Shown: in pieces, positions 1-10,959 of the stretch
How positions within the stretch are numbered: position 1 is the first letter of the stretch
Layout: every line of letters starts with the position of its first letter
Assembly (NCBI GenBank): GCA_033558025.1
Contig: JAUCEF010000017.1
Coordinates: forward strand, 1,674,001-1,738,000
Length of the DNA: 64,000 nucleotides
From: Phytophthora sp. 'mugwort'
Lineage: Eukaryota; Oomycota; Peronosporomycetes; Peronosporales; Peronosporaceae
Direction: 5' to 3'
Translations under genes and position numbers: made by a program
The notes under the pieces: model-generated
What the model saw: only the letters and a program-made list of their open reading frames with translations
Database searches by the model: none
Told to the model about the DNA's origin: nothing

Positions 1-1490
1 CTGACGTCTGGTTAATCCCTTTCAGCTTGCCTGTTCTGAAGTCGACGACTTCGAAGAGAGTGCTTCTGCGCCGACAAGTGTGCAGGTGTACCGGGCCACT
101 CGATGGTCGCTTCGCGGAAGTTGACATTTTTTTCAGGGCACTGAGCAAATCACGGCCAATTATCATTTCGTCCTTGGCATTCAGTATCATCGCGAAATGA
201 TGTGTAATAAGCGAGCTCTCGATTAATGAAGGAATGCGAAACTTCAACTCAGTAGACCCGATACTTTTGACGGTGCCGTCCACCTGGTCGAAACTGCACC
301 GTTGACTCGGTAAGTTTATGGTCAAGGCTCTTGTTCATCTTCATCAGTCTGCAATTAATGAAGCTTGGTTGAGCACCCATAATCGACCAATGCGAGGTGT
401 TCTTCGTTGGACATCGACAAGCGTATTCATTGGCGCCTAGATGGCGGCTGCTTTGGCTGCGCAGATAACATGTGGGTCGCCACCTTGCGCGCTTCACTCG
501 AACGTCGCTGTACGGATAATCGGAAGCACCTTCCTCAACTTGTATTGCCTCAGCTACTTTGGCATGACCACGACCTTGGCCCGACTTACTTCATTCGGCC
601 GTCGACTTCTTCTGTTGCGCGAAGCATCGCTGTCGCTGTGCGACGGCATCCGATGAACGTGGCGCCATTTATTGGGATTCTCATTCTTGTTATTTTTCCT
701 CGCGCCATCCCCACGCCTGGGTTTTCGCCGTTTCCACGACCACCATGTCCATCGCGGCCCTTTGAGCCGCCGCCGTTACTATTGGTCGATCTTGAACTCT
801 TGCTGGAGGCAAAATTGCTACTGACCGGACGTTTTTAGTGCTTCTGTCCAAATTCGGGTGCCTCCAACCGTGTGAATACTGTACTGTTTGCCCCATGGTG
901 TTGAGTTCGATTCCGCTTATCTTGTACGCGCGCTTCCACTCACTCGGCATAGCATGCTTGAAATACCGAATCTGCGACGCCTCGTCGGCATCAAGGTCGC
1001 TGGATGGTAGGTACTTGAGCATCGGGAGCATGGTCATCATGCGCCAATGTAGCGACGAGACTGACTCTATTGGCGCTACTTGACCATCATGTGTAGGTAT
1101 TCTTCCAATCGTTCACAGTAGTCGCTGGGCACAAAAGACAATCTCAGCAGCCCAATCGCGAGCTTGTACTGATCATCCTGTCAGGGTCCGTGACGCGGCT
1201 GAATGGATCAGCGAAGGCTTCCAGCGTTTCATTCACCAGGACTATGTTTAGGTATAATGGCTTTGCCCTCGAGTCCCATCCTTGTAGGTCCGCAAGGCGC
1301 TTCAACTTGGGGAGCCACAGTGACCAGTCCTGGGCAGTGCCGTCTCGGAAGCGCGGTAGGTTAACACGGACGAACTCGCGCGGGGTTGCAGGTGCCGTCC
1401 CTTGTGCGGCTGTTGCCGCTTTCAATGTGACCTGGAAAGCCATCGGGCTCCCTTCTAACGACGTACGCATTAGCTCTGAGCTGTCCTCTA
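1..1490 (-). mobile_element. Decayed Ty3/gypsy-type Gag-protease remnant
   Basis: Read on the minus strand, this is the 5' half of an LTR-retrotransposon polyprotein broken by stops and frameshifts. A Gag-like stretch at about 1470-1144 contains FVRVNLPRFRDG and DWSLWLPKLKRLADLQGW, and continues through 1040-690. A protease-like stretch follows at about 400-250, where the usual ALVDSGCS active-site motif appears degraded as ALVDYGCS. At about 190-130 comes the typical protease C-terminal motif EMIIGRDLLSALK. Reverse transcriptase would lie beyond the left edge. No LTR is visible. The Gag differs from that of the gypsy element at 12.5-20.6 kb, so this is probably another family. It is non-functional as it stands. 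Confidence 0.65.
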
Positions 1491-1499
1491 TGGTGCCGC

Positions 1500-2690
1500 G
1501 TTGTGGTGTTAGACAAACGCCAAAATTTAAAAATTTTCAAAGTGACACGCCCGTGGCTCGCAGAGGGACGTTCATGCTGGCTGACTTCTGCTACGTGAAA
1601 TGAGAAGTGATTAGTTTGTTATGAGCGGTGCTCTACCAGCACAGGCTCAACATGCTCTCCTACTAGGTGTCGCCATATTTCGTGCACACTAGTACATGTA
1701 CCCCCAATGATGCAACACTGCCGCCAGAGCTAAAGACATCATTTCCGGCGGCAGATTCTTGACAAGTAGACAGCAGTAATACAGAGTACCTATCGTCTTG
1801 TCAATATGGCTAGTGTCACCGTATTGGATGGGAGATCCTTCATCATTCTCGTGTGTTTGAGCTGTCTTGAACGCGGATGCGATGTAAATCAAGCTATTGC
1901 TCACTGCAAGAATTTCGTCGCCAACAGACGTGTGGTCCTTTCGCTTCACCCCAGAACGACTTCGCCAGCCTTGATGACTATCGCGGATTTAGACATTCTG
2001 CACCGCTGAAGACTCATTTTTAGTCTCTCCATGTACTTCCTTCTCTTCCGGCGCTAGCTCGTCCAAAGAATATCGCCTCCAGTTAGGCTGTATTTTTCCA
2101 TTACCTTGTTATTAGCCCCGCTCGTCATTTCCGTCTCCGTACTAAGCAGGTTCCTCCCTGCTTTTAGTATTATGATTCGACCAAGCCGCCTCGGCGTCGT
2201 GTCTGTTACCGGAATAGAAAACAAATTATTACCCACCCTCACCCCGTCCAAACATCACACATGAACGCATAACAGGGCGGCGAAACCAGCGGTTTCTTAA
2301 AATCCTGTTCCCTGTTTCTAGCGAGGAAGCTCGGTAGTGGGTTCACAGTTTGTGCATGTGCAAGAGCAAAACAACAAAGCTCGTTTAAGAAAAGTAAATC
2401 ATAGTTTGCGCCTCTGCCCCTAAAGTATCATACCTGAGATCTGCACTGCGCGGGTGTATCGGCATATCCGGTGAAACAGGAGGCCTCTGTGAAAAGAAAA
2501 CCCCTTGTTTTTTTTAGTTCGCATGAACTACTTCACTCTATCCAAACGATCCCCCCCCCGTCCCACGAAGCCTCGTAGGTCCTGGTCCAGGTAGAAGACT
2601 GCGTTCCCGTTCTGGTGTAGGGATAAGGGATTGTGACGAGACCAGCAATGCTGTATGCATTTCAGAATCTCTTCTGAAGCTGGTCCAAGC
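1500..2690. other. Intergenic, no recognised gene
   Basis: Only short open frames occur here (for example minus 1689-1949 and minus 2054-2251). None matches a family I recognise, and they sit in different frames. The stretch probably includes the unlocated outer end of the Harbinger element that follows. Confidence 0.5.
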
Positions 2691-2716
2691 GCGTGCTGCG
2701 AGCTGGACGCGTTTAT

Positions 2717-3724
2717 ATGTACATGTCATTCTACGATCAGACCGCAGCAGCAGACGATCAGATCGCGGCAGCAACCGTGGCGGAACGAAGGCTGCTTCAG
2801 GCCGCTGTGACGCCTGCTTGCGTTTCTCCGGCTGCCAGCGCGGCACCCCTCGGATCCCAAGAGCTCCTAGGCGCTGATAATGGAAACTCCGCCACGGCAG
2901 CAGCCTCATCCGGTGGCCAAGAGGTGCCAGGTGCCGCTATGCAGAGCGCGTTGCCTGTATGCGCTCATCAAACATTAACGAGGGCGAAAGGAAGTGGTAC
3001 AGCGAAGGCTAAAGCAAAGCAGGCGCGCGTGAAGTGGACCAATGCCATCGTCGAGAACCTTCTCAAGATCCGCGTCGATAAAGACGGCGAGGTGAGGCGC
3101 AAGATCGAAACAGCCGATACCAACGTGAAGAAAGCGTTAGCCTGGCAGTACTTCGCAACGGTGCTGTCAGAGAGCTCCACGTCGTCGTGTCAAGCAACCA
3201 GGTACGACATACGTTATGCCACATGCTGCTTCGCTTTTATCCTCCTAATCATTTTTGAACGTGTATGTGTGCTGCTGTAATTGACATCAAAGTAAAGGAA
3301 AATGAAATGTGAATGCAGGAAGAGAAAGCGAGACATGCAATGCAACAGGCAATACCTCACTAGACCCTATGGATGAAAGCTACTGGGGCTATTCTCCACG
3401 AAGGCTTTACATCACATACTGTCATTAGCGGCGACGTGGTTTACGACACAAACATAGATCGCATGGCTGACGAAGGCGATGGATCTGATGACGAAGAAAC
3501 GGCTATTTCCAAGGACGCAAAGAACCCTCCAATTGTGCAACTAGCGACGGCGATCGCAAACAAGCATGCAAGCTATAGCTGCGTCGATGGCTTCCGGCTC
3601 CGAACGCAGCGATAAGATGGACTCTCTTATAGAAAGTTTGAACTATCAGAACGCCGAAAACCTTCGCGTCCAAGAGCAGCGATTTGCATTGCTGAAGCTG
3701 CTTGAAGAGAAGTTGGAGAAGTAA
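2717..3724 (+). pseudogene. Harbinger Myb/SANT-like DNA-binding protein (broken)
   Basis: The first ATG of the open frame is at 2717; the frame itself opens upstream at a GTG (2693). An alanine-rich N-terminus precedes a Myb/SANT-like three-helix segment at about 3030-3165. Its landmarks are WTNAIVENLLKIR, a charged linker, and KKALAWQYFATVL. The first frame ends at 3280. A plausible GT-AG gap (GTACGA at about 3202 to an AG at about 3318) leads into a Lys/Arg-rich continuation. A final coiled-coil-like segment with NLRVQEQRFALLKLLEEKLEK ends at the stop at 3722-3724. Joining these parts needs frame changes, so I call it a pseudogene or an unresolved intron-containing gene. Its position opposite the transposase supports the Harbinger assignment. 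Confidence 0.6.
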
Positions 3725-3844
3725 TATTGGAGATGGGTTACATGGATTTCATAAACAAGTCCGCTATACCGTCGCGTTTAGCTTCTCCGATTGCATGTGA
3801 TGTCGCTGTTTCCGTATCAATCATATCCTCAGCACTATTGTCAG

Positions 3845-5185
3845 TCACAACAGGGAGAACGGAGCACCTCCTCGCACGCGATGCTTGTCACGCAGGATAG
3901 TCAAGAAGTTATGGAGAACCGCGCACGAAACAATCACTTTGACGATGTGATTCTTCGTTGTCTGCTCAATTTTTCCAAGGAGCACCGGAAATCGATTCTT
4001 GATTCGCCCAAAGGCGTACTCGACCACAATCCGCGTGCGCGAGTGACGGTAGTTATAGCGACACATCATTTTGCTTTCCAGCAGCAGCAGCAGCTTTTGG
4101 ATAGGGTGCTAATAAGTGATGGCATGCCTTGTATCCAGCATCAAAATGTTTGCCCTGTGGCACATATGAAGATATTCTAGCAAGCAATAGTTAGCAAAGA
4201 TGGATTTATTAAGAACTTAAAACAGATAATTCAAACGCAAACCTCTTCTTGACTCCGGATCCGTTCCAGGGAGACTGGTCGTTGGCCGAACCCACCCGAA
4301 TCGAACGAGACCTGAACACTGCGCGATAATCAACAATCGCTTGTACATTACGGCGGGGAACCCTTTCCGGCAGTACCAACCCTCGAAATTGGATGGTCGA
4401 GGTATGCGGATAAGGGTTCCGTCAATTGCTACATGACGCCCTGAAATCCTGCCAACGCGAAGAATCCGTCCTCACGACGGTGACCTCTTCTCCAGTAGGC
4501 ATCACAATTGTAGATTTAGCCTTTTCAGGGAGGACATCTAGCGTTTCATTGATGTAAGCCACCGCCCGTATGTGAGATATCCCCGTGATCGCAGCCGCTC
4601 CGTTCATGCTGCTGCCTTGAGCCAAGTAGATCATTCTTAGTGTTAGTCATCTGAGGAAGGGATTCTTTGTATTTGGGCGCGGTTTTCGAGCCCACGCAGC
4701 CTATACAGCCTTGTCGATAAGTAGGAAGGAAGACTTTGTGCAGCGAAGATGGGTCTCGAACCAGCGCGTCCGCGGAGAGTGCAGCGCCTTCTCGAGGGTC
4801 TGTGGCGGGAAGGTTGAAGTGTTGACTCTCGCCGATCAAAGGGAGCACCCGTCCGCTGTGGCCGCAGCGATGGTCCCCGTACACGCTCAGATGATAGCGA
4901 TGATGGCAGCTTGATGACTTCTCCATAGAGACTGAAAGAGATTTTAGATTCAGAACACCCGCGCGCGGTGTTCTGAAAACTGTTCGAGAATGCAGGATCA
5001 GGTTTTGGTACACCGTACTGTTTATCGATAGCCAATAAGAACCACGCAAGCATGAGCTCAGAACGCATTCTTCTACCTGGACCAGGGCCGTAGTGTTGTC
5101 CCAGCACTGTTTCAATACTATTCGCCGACCACGCAAAAGAGTCTACTTGTTGTGTCCATCGCGCAAATGGTTTGCACGACGTCAC
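3845..5185 (-). pseudogene. PIF/Harbinger DDE transposase (frameshifted)
   Basis: Minus-strand pieces in different frames together match the DDE_Tnp_4 transposase of PIF/Harbinger elements. The N-terminal part (5185-4920) includes ELMLAWFLLAIDKQYGVP. A helix-turn-helix-like part (4634-4500) contains YLAQGSSMNGAAAITGIS. The first catalytic Asp lies in VAIDGTLIRIPRPSNFEGWY (about 4430-4370). A later GSANDQS-type stretch is read in a shifted frame. The last catalytic residue is the Glu of VEYAFGRIKNRFPVL (about 4035-3990), followed by CAVLHNFL. At least two frame changes are needed, so no intact enzyme is encoded. Confidence 0.75.
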
Positions 5186-5264
5186 CGTTCAGAGCCGGTT
5201 GGTTCACCTTCAGATGTGAGTGTTCAATGCTTGTGTTTAGCTCTTTGAGAATCTGGGGGGGGGC

Positions 5265-5840
5265 TGGGTCTTCTTACAATATTAGCAGTTTCGTCCTGAG
5301 ACCACAATATCCTAGACATCTCCAGCGCAAAATAATATTGTAATTGAGATAATGTTTGTCTAATCGAAATCATCGCGAAGCATCTATGATCAAAAAACGT
5401 TTGAAATTACCGTTGAAACAGGTTTCACGGACTACCACAGTTTTACAGATTTGTGACACGATAGCATCGTGGTCTATATGGGATACGGAATCTACAAACT
5501 CGGTTGCTGTAGCATGTGATCGTTCGTGAATAAATGTTGGGTGGGGGGCCAAGTGCTCACAGTCCCAGCATCGGATTGATTGCGGTGATTGCATGTACTG
5601 AGCTTGTAGGTGGTACTCAAAAATGAAGATATGCAATTGCATTATTACCTCAACAAAGAAAAAAACATTTATTCACGAACTATCGTTTGTTACAGCAAAC
5701 GAATTTGTAGATTCATATCCCATTCTTAAAACGTAACTGTACACCCTGTCGATGAGTGCTAATACTGCAATAATCTAGCAATAGTTGCGCAAGTGATAAG
5801 AAAACGGTGCAAGAACAAGTAGTATTTTGGTACCTACGAG
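5265..5840. other. Intergenic, AT-rich
   Basis: This stretch lies between the Harbinger remnant and the 3' end of the first thioesterase gene. It has a G9 run near 5251-5259 just inside the transposon side, and only short unrecognised frames. It would include the 3' UTR and polyadenylation region of the minus-strand thioesterase gene. Confidence 0.5.
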
Positions 5841-5843
5841 TTC

Positions 5844-6878
5844 TTATACAAGCGTCGGGTATATGTGCTGGTCGTATACTGTCGCCCACACACAACCGTC
5901 CTCGTCAGCCACCCAGCAGCTGTGCGAGACATTGGCCAATTCGTGGAGAAACAGACCACCGCGCTTGTCTAGCGTCTGCAGACCGAAAGTGTCAGCTGTG
6001 TACTCAAGAGTCTCCTTGACGTCCACTACCGTCAAATTGCTGTACTGGGTCTCAATCTCCTCGATCGTGTCTACCTCCGAGTAGCGGCCAAAAATGCAAC
6101 TCTGCCACGGCATGATAACATCATCGGCAGGCGAGGTGAAGAAATGAGCCTCCTCCAGTTTTAAAAAGTTGGCCTTGCGCCGGTGCTGGTCAGAGATGCA
6201 CTGGTCATTGCTAGGAAGGCAACGGTTCACGTTGTTGTACACCGGGAGGAAGAAGTTTGCAGTCGAGAAGCTGCCGAACTGCGGCCAGCGGTTGACACTG
6301 AATTGCGAGACGGTGTGCTGGGCGTCAGGGTTCTCAACCGAGTAGATGACGAAGTCCTTCTGCATCTTTCCGTAGTATTCTTCTGGTCCGTAGGCGCTGT
6401 AGTTGAACTGCGACTCAGGCACGAGCATCTTGAGAAACACCCCGTTGTTGGCGATCGAGACCTCGACCTTGTCTGGTCCGATGAACTGACCGTTCTGGAG
6501 GCCGGCCAGACTGATGAAGCGCTTGACTTTGTGGTCATCCATCTCCTCAATCACGGCTCGGGCAAGGGGGCCGCCCTGTGAGTGGGCAATGAAGATATAA
6601 CCGTCGTTGAACAGAGAGTTGTTGGTCACCAGTTCGCGAACCGCCGTCACGGCTTTGGGCACCTGGAGCAGGAGCGACTCTGTCGAGCAGGAACCATCAC
6701 AGAACGAGAGCGACACAACGGTGCGGCCCTCAGCCGTGAGATTGGCAACGAAATTGTCACCAGCCTTGTACGTGCTGAAGACACCGTGGAAGAAGATTAT
6801 GGGCAGGTCGGAAGTGGCTGAGACGACGCTCGTTAACGCACAATACATGAGTGTGAGAAGGATGTTGCGGTGGATCAT
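5844..6878 (-). CDS. Secreted palmitoyl-protein thioesterase-like hydrolase (intact copy)
   Basis: This 344-residue protein begins with a hydrophobic signal peptide (about residues 5-22, ending near SVVSATS) and reads as one uninterrupted exon. The fold is alpha/beta hydrolase of the palmitoyl-protein thioesterase (PPT1/PPT2) type. LPIIFFHG near residues 25-32 is the oxyanion-strand motif. Ser100 in AHSQGG is the nucleophile. Asp252 or Asp253 in SPADDVIMPW and His319 in NVSHSCW complete a plausible triad. The YSAYGPEEYYG and NRWPQFG stretches match the family cap region. PPTs remove fatty acyl groups from cysteine thioesters in lysosomes. In oomycetes, related proteins are secreted, so an extracellular or vacuolar role is inferred. 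There are several Asn-X-Ser/Thr sites. Two broken paralogues lie at 9.9-10.9 kb and 21.7-22.5 kb. Confidence 0.88.
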   Translation of the reverse strand: MIHRNILLTLMYCALTSVVSATSDLPIIFFHGVFSTYKAGDNFVANLTAEGRTVVSLSFCDGSCSTESLLLQVPKAVTAVRELVTNNSLFNDGYIFIAHSQGGPLARAVIEEMDDHKVKRFISLAGLQNGQFIGPDKVEVSIANNGVFLKMLVPESQFNYSAYGPEEYYGKMQKDFVIYSVENPDAQHTVSQFSVNRWPQFGSFSTANFFLPVYNNVNRCLPSNDQCISDQHRRKANFLKLEEAHFFTSPADDVIMPWQSCIFGRYSEVDTIEEIETQYSNLTVVDVKETLEYTADTFGLQTLDKRGGLFLHELANVSHSCWVADEDGCVWATVYDQHIYPTLV

Positions 6879-6879
6879 G

Positions 6880-8059
6880 GTGCAATCGGCGGCTGGTAGC
6901 TTCTTGGCGAAATTCGTTGTGTGGCATTGCCCAAGGCTTGCGAATTGATGGTAGCGGCGCGTGCTTCACTTCCGGCAGAGCAGATCATGCGGGAGCAGCT
7001 GGGAAGGGGGGATACCTAGCGCACAAACAACGGAGAGGCGCGATGAATAGAAACCCAAATGCACGACAGTCGGAGGTTGGAGGTTGAGTACGATCAGCGA
7101 GGAGCATCGAAGAAGGATTAGCAACCATAAACTGTCCAAATACATGTACATCGACTCGACTGGCGCAGCGTGCTAAGTTTCGGTTCGTGGGAATCATCTC
7201 CATCCGCATCGTTAATCCACGTGATGCTGTGGCAAAAGGCATTCACATTAAAAGTTCTTCGTTCTCGATGGATCGCAAGTTGCGAGGGACCAATAACGCT
7301 CCAGATGGGAGGTACACCGAGCATAGATGGTTCCAACAAGCAGAAACAAAGCGATCGGGCACGGAGGGAGCCCATTGAAGCGAGACGCCGGGAAGTTACA
7401 CCACCGATCTCTTCAGCATACAGTACATGTACCGGTCTCAGCAGAAAAACACGAACAACGCGACCGTCCTTACCTTTGATGACTTGCAAGTTAATAACAA
7501 TAAGAGAGAGAGAGGGTTCTGTGGTCTATTCAGCTTTCTAATAAAAGTGATAAACATATACACAAACACTCGGTGTTTACCGTACTAGATGTAATTTCAA
7601 ACTTGTACCCACTTGTTATGCCAAGCAAAATGTGTTCATCAATGAACTTGTAATTTAAAACGTGATGTTCTAGTACGTGAAGTTGCGCTAAAAGATCTTT
7701 GATTCGTACGTTTTTTGTTATTACGATATTTCGCATTTACCCCAAAAATTGACTGGTGCTCCTTCGTCTCGCTCCAGTAACAGATAAGTTGCTGCTTACT
7801 AGCTCTAACGCACGGGCATTCAAAGAAAACGTGCTCTATGATTTCCTTTCGTTTGTCTGCAGCCTTGAAGCTTCTGGCAGCTTCAGTCCCACATTATACC
7901 AATCTAGCTAGCACACCCAAATATGGTACACGGTCTGCGAACTTTTGTGTGACCAGATTTGATTCGGCGTTTGTTGCGTCGCCTTATTCTGCCACATATT
8001 CGTCCGTCAATCGTGTTTAGTGCCTATATTTTGAATGGCTGTCGAATCGGTCGGTTCAC
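6880..8059. other. Upstream region of thioesterase gene with possible retroelement scrap
   Basis: No intact gene is seen. Overlapping frames on both strands at 7118-7541 look like shadows. A minus-strand piece at about 7489-7360 (VIKGKDGRVVRVFLLRP then YAEEIGG) faintly resembles the C-terminal tail of gypsy or BEL polyproteins, which often ends in a 'RPVxxLYPLEI' type motif. That similarity is weak. The promoter of the minus-strand thioesterase should lie just above 6880. Confidence 0.35.
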
Positions 8060-8061
8060 TA

Positions 8062-8303
8062 CAGTGCGCGCCAAAAAATTAGGAACAAACTTTGCGGCGC
8101 GATATCTCGGCTTCCACTGAGCCGTTTGGCTTGCTGTTTAGATATGAGGTCGCTATTAGCAATAAAAAACGTTGGTTTAGGCTAACAACCTGAGTTTTGT
8201 AGTTGGTGATAGGGCTTCTATACAAAAGACCACAATCGACACCGCGTCAGAATAATAAAAACATGGCAGACATACAAAATCCAATATTATTGGAATGATG
8301 GTC
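8062..8303 (+). repeat. Left terminal inverted repeat of the Tc1 element
   Basis: This 242-bp repeat is the reverse complement of 9345-9586 with one visible difference (CACCGCG here against CACTGCG in the partner). The outer 20 bases include a GCGCGCC core next to an A-run. The repeat ends about 40 bp before the transposase ATG, so it probably also contains the promoter. Confidence 0.95.
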
Positions 8304-8344
8304 AAAATGGTTTGATGTGAGCTGACGCGTGTCAGTCGAGAATA

Positions 8345-9340
8345 ATGGGGCTCGGCCCCAGCGTGAAAGAGCATGAGCGCGGCCGAATGGAAGGGCTGCG
8401 CGAGGCGGGACTGACGATACGCGAGGTCGCTGACCGTGTGGGCCGCTCGCCCACGTGCGTGTGGAACAACGTGACCAAGAATGAAGGAGAACGAGAGGTA
8501 GAGAAGCGAGGGCGTCCGCTGAGCCTGACTGATCGCGAGCTGCGCGCTGTGGTTCGAGCCGCGGCGACGGGCACATCCTCGGCGGCTACGCTCAAGGTTG
8601 ACTACAACTGCTTGTGCTCGGTGCGCACAATCCAGCGCCTGCTCTCCAGCGTCGACTGGCTTGTGTACGCGAAGATGGAGAAGACACTGGACCTCACCCC
8701 GGCGCACAAGGAGGCACGGCGAACCTGGGCAAAGGAGATGGTGACCAAGCCCAAGATCTGGGAGCGCGTCGTGTTCTCGGATGAGAAAAAGTTCAATCTC
8801 GACGGCCCCGATGGCTACAAGCACTACTGGCGCGATCTGCGCAAGGCACCGCGCACGTACGTCAATCGCCAGAATGGCGGCGGGTCAGTGATGGTCTGGG
8901 GGGCGTTCTCTTCGGCGGGTAGGTCCTCGCTGGCGATCCTGGTCGGCAAGCAGAAGTCAGAGGACTATGCCTACACCCTATCTGAGTACTTGCTGCCTTT
9001 TGCTCACCTCCATCACGGAGTCGATTTTGTGTTTCAGCAGGACAACGCTCCCATACATTCGTCGGCCATGACGCGCGAGTTCCTTGGCGAAATGGAGGTC
9101 GAGGTCATGGAGTGGCCCGCTCGCTCCCCTGACCTCAACCCAATCGAGAATGTATGGAACGCGTTGTCCTCTGCTGTCTACGCGAATGGCAAGCAGTATC
9201 GCTCAACATCGGACCTGACCCGCGCTGTTCTCGACGCCTGGGAGCGCCTCAGTCCATCGCTCTGTGACGCGCTCCTCACCTCGATGCCGAACCGGTGCAT
9301 CGAAGTGATTGAGCGTCGCGGCGGTAAAACGCATTACTAG
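8345..9340 (+). CDS. Tc1/mariner transposase, intact DD34E type
   Basis: This 331-residue protein runs uninterrupted from an ATG 41 bases inside the left TIR to a TAG just before the right TIR. The N-terminus has the paired-like bipartite DNA-binding region: a first helix-turn-helix at about residues 8-45 ([20 protein letters not shown], then GRSPTCVW) and a second at about 55-110 with the GRP-like linker [11 protein letters not shown]. The catalytic core shows [13 protein letters not shown] (first Asp), FQQDNAPIH (second Asp) and [12 protein letters not shown] (Glu), in Tc1-like DDE spacing. It would excise and reinsert the element at TA sites. Its GC-rich codon use contrasts with the AT-rich TIRs. 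Every expected catalytic residue is present, so activity is plausible. Confidence 0.93.
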   Translation: MGLGPSVKEHERGRMEGLREAGLTIREVADRVGRSPTCVWNNVTKNEGEREVEKRGRPLSLTDRELRAVVRAAATGTSSAATLKVDYNCLCSVRTIQRLLSSVDWLVYAKMEKTLDLTPAHKEARRTWAKEMVTKPKIWERVVFSDEKKFNLDGPDGYKHYWRDLRKAPRTYVNRQNGGGSVMVWGAFSSAGRSSLAILVGKQKSEDYAYTLSEYLLPFAHLHHGVDFVFQQDNAPIHSSAMTREFLGEMEVEVMEWPARSPDLNPIENVWNALSSAVYANGKQYRSTSDLTRAVLDAWERLSPSLCDALLTSMPNRCIEVIERRGGKTHY

Positions 9341-9344
9341 GTCC

Positions 9345-9586
9345 GACCATCATTCCAATAATATTGGATTTTGTATGTCTGCCATGTTTTTATTATTCTG
9401 ACGCAGTGTCGATTGTGGTCTTTTGTATAGAAGCCCTATCACCAACTACAAAACTCAGGTTGTTAGCCTAAACCAACGTTTTTTATTGCTAATAGCGACC
9501 TCATATCTAAACAGCAAGCCAAACGGCTCAGTGGAAGCCGAGATATCGCGCCGCAAAGTTTGTTCCTAATTTTTTGGCGCGCACTG
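9345..9586 (-). repeat. Right terminal inverted repeat of the Tc1 element
   Basis: Reverse complement of 8062-8303. It begins 5 bases after the transposase stop codon and ends in CACTG, followed by the TA target duplication. No length change is seen against the left copy. Confidence 0.95.
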
Positions 9587-9880
9587 TACATGTAGTCCCA
9601 TCACCCCAATGATCGCGACGCTCGATTTCTGCGCAGATGTCCCTTTTGCGCATGGACTCTCAACTTCGGTTGGCATGGCTTTGATGAGTGGATCGCCATG
9701 CTACAGTGCGAGTGAGATCCGTCTCACCCAGAGCTCCAACAGTTATTTCTAACTGTAAAGCTGTTGACATGTGTATTCTTCATGGGATTAACATTTCCTA
9801 CAGGCATCCGTTCAATAAAGTATCACCACTAGACATAGGAGTAGTTTATCAGAGGTATATTACTATGTGGCCGGTCCATT

Positions 9881-10919
9881 TTAATGCAGCACAGCAGACA
9901 AGTGGTCGACGTACAGCGGCTCCCACTTGCAGTCACCGTTATCGCCCCGCCAGCAGCCGTGGGTGATGTTCTCCACTGTGTGCAGGAAGAGACCGCCACG
10001 CTCGTCCAGCGTCTTCAGACCGAACGTGTCTGATGTATACTCCAACGTGTCGTTCATGTTGACGATGGTCAAGTTCATGAACTGAGTCTCAATCTCCTCG
10101 ATCGTGTCCACCTCCGAGTAGCGGCCAAAGATTGAACTCTGCCATGTCATGATACGCTCGTCAGCGGGAGAAGCGAAGAAATGAGCCTCCTCCAAAACAG
10201 GAAGTTGGCCTTGCGACACCGCTGGTAGTAGATGCATTGGCCACCTGGTAAGCAGCGGTGACGTTGTTGTACACGGGGAGGAAGAAGTTGGCAGTAGAGA
10301 AGCTGCCGAACTGCGGCCAGCGGTTGACGTTGAACTGGGAGTACATGTACTGGGCGTCGGGGTTCTCGATAGTGTAGATGACGTAGTCTTTCTGCATCTT
10401 CCCGTAGTAGTCCTCTGGTCCATATGCGCTGTAGTTGAACATGGTTTCACGAACCAGCGTGGCAAGGAACGGTGCATCATTCGCGATGGAGACCTCGACC
10501 TTGTCTGGTCCAATGAATTGACCGTTCTGTAGGCCAGCCGTGCTGATGTAGCGCTTGACCTTGTGGTCATCCATTTCCTCGATCACAGCGCGAGAAATGG
10601 CGCCACCCTGCGAGTGAGCAAGGAAGATGTAGCCGTCGTCGAACTCCGAGCTGTTGGCCACGATCTCACGGACCTGCGCGATGGCCTTCGGGACTTGCAG
10701 CACGATGGCCCCGAGCGAGCACGGCATTTCACAGAATGTGAGAGCCACGACAGTGCGACTTTCAGCGGTAAGCTTTGCCACGAAGTTGTCGGCATTGGAA
10801 TGGTTACCAGGGACGCCGTGGAAAAAGAACACGGGCAGCTTGGAAAAATCCGTCGCAGCGGACGTCGCCGCAAAGGCGGTGGACAGCAGAAGTGCGAACA
10901 GGACACGGGTGTCGAACAT
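9881..10919 (-). pseudogene. Second thioesterase paralogue with two 1-base deletions
   Basis: Closely related to the intact copy at 5844-6878. It starts at the ATG at 10919, followed by a signal peptide (VLFALLLSTAFAATSA). It keeps VFFFHG, the nucleophile motif AHSQGG, the YSAYGPEDYYG stretch and, near the end, SPADERIMTW and ITHGCW. The reading frame breaks twice. Compared with the intact copy, one base is missing after NNV (about 10258) and one before LEEAHFF (about 10194); between them the third frame reads CLPGGQCIYYQRCRKANFL. The initial frame runs to a stop at 10161, giving a protein that lacks the catalytic Asp and His. A GT-AG segment of about 55 bases spanning both deletions would restore the frame if spliced, but would delete conserved cysteines. 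Pseudogene is more likely; sequencing error is possible. Confidence 0.8.
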
Positions 10920-10959
10920 CGTCGTGTCTGAGGACTTGACTACCAGGAAATTCAATAGT

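Larger units (their letters stand above)
2690..5260. mobile_element. Decayed PIF/Harbinger DNA transposon
   Basis: The element has the two-gene architecture typical of PIF/Harbinger: a Myb/SANT-like DNA-binding protein on the plus strand (about 2717-3724) and a DDE transposase on the minus strand (about 5185-3845), arranged tail-to-tail. In the known family, the Myb-like protein helps bring the transposase to the nucleus and the transposon ends. I could not identify convincing terminal inverted repeats or a TTA/TAA target duplication, so the outer limits are approximate. Both genes carry breaks, so the copy is likely dead unless helped in trans. Confidence 0.75.
8062..9586 (+). mobile_element. 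Complete Tc1/mariner transposon with 242-bp TIRs
   Basis: The 1525-bp element is bounded by 242-bp terminal inverted repeats (8062-8303 and 9345-9586), which by eye differ at a single position. It is flanked by TA at 8060-8061 and 9587-9588, the expected Tc1/mariner target duplication. Each end begins CAGTGCGCGCCAAAAAATTA. Between the TIRs lies one uninterrupted transposase gene. Near-identical ends plus an intact frame indicate a recent insertion that may still be able to move. The insertion lies between two thioesterase paralogues and splits no recognised gene. Confidence 0.95.

Noticed and set aside
5844..6878. Thioesterase as an RXLR effector
   Set aside because: It has a signal peptide, but no RXLR-type motif follows it, and the catalytic fold explains the sequence.
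10563..10931. Plus-strand frame of 122 codons opposite the second thioesterase
   Set aside because: It is a mirror of the real minus-strand coding; a similar shadow occurs opposite the first copy at 6183-6581.
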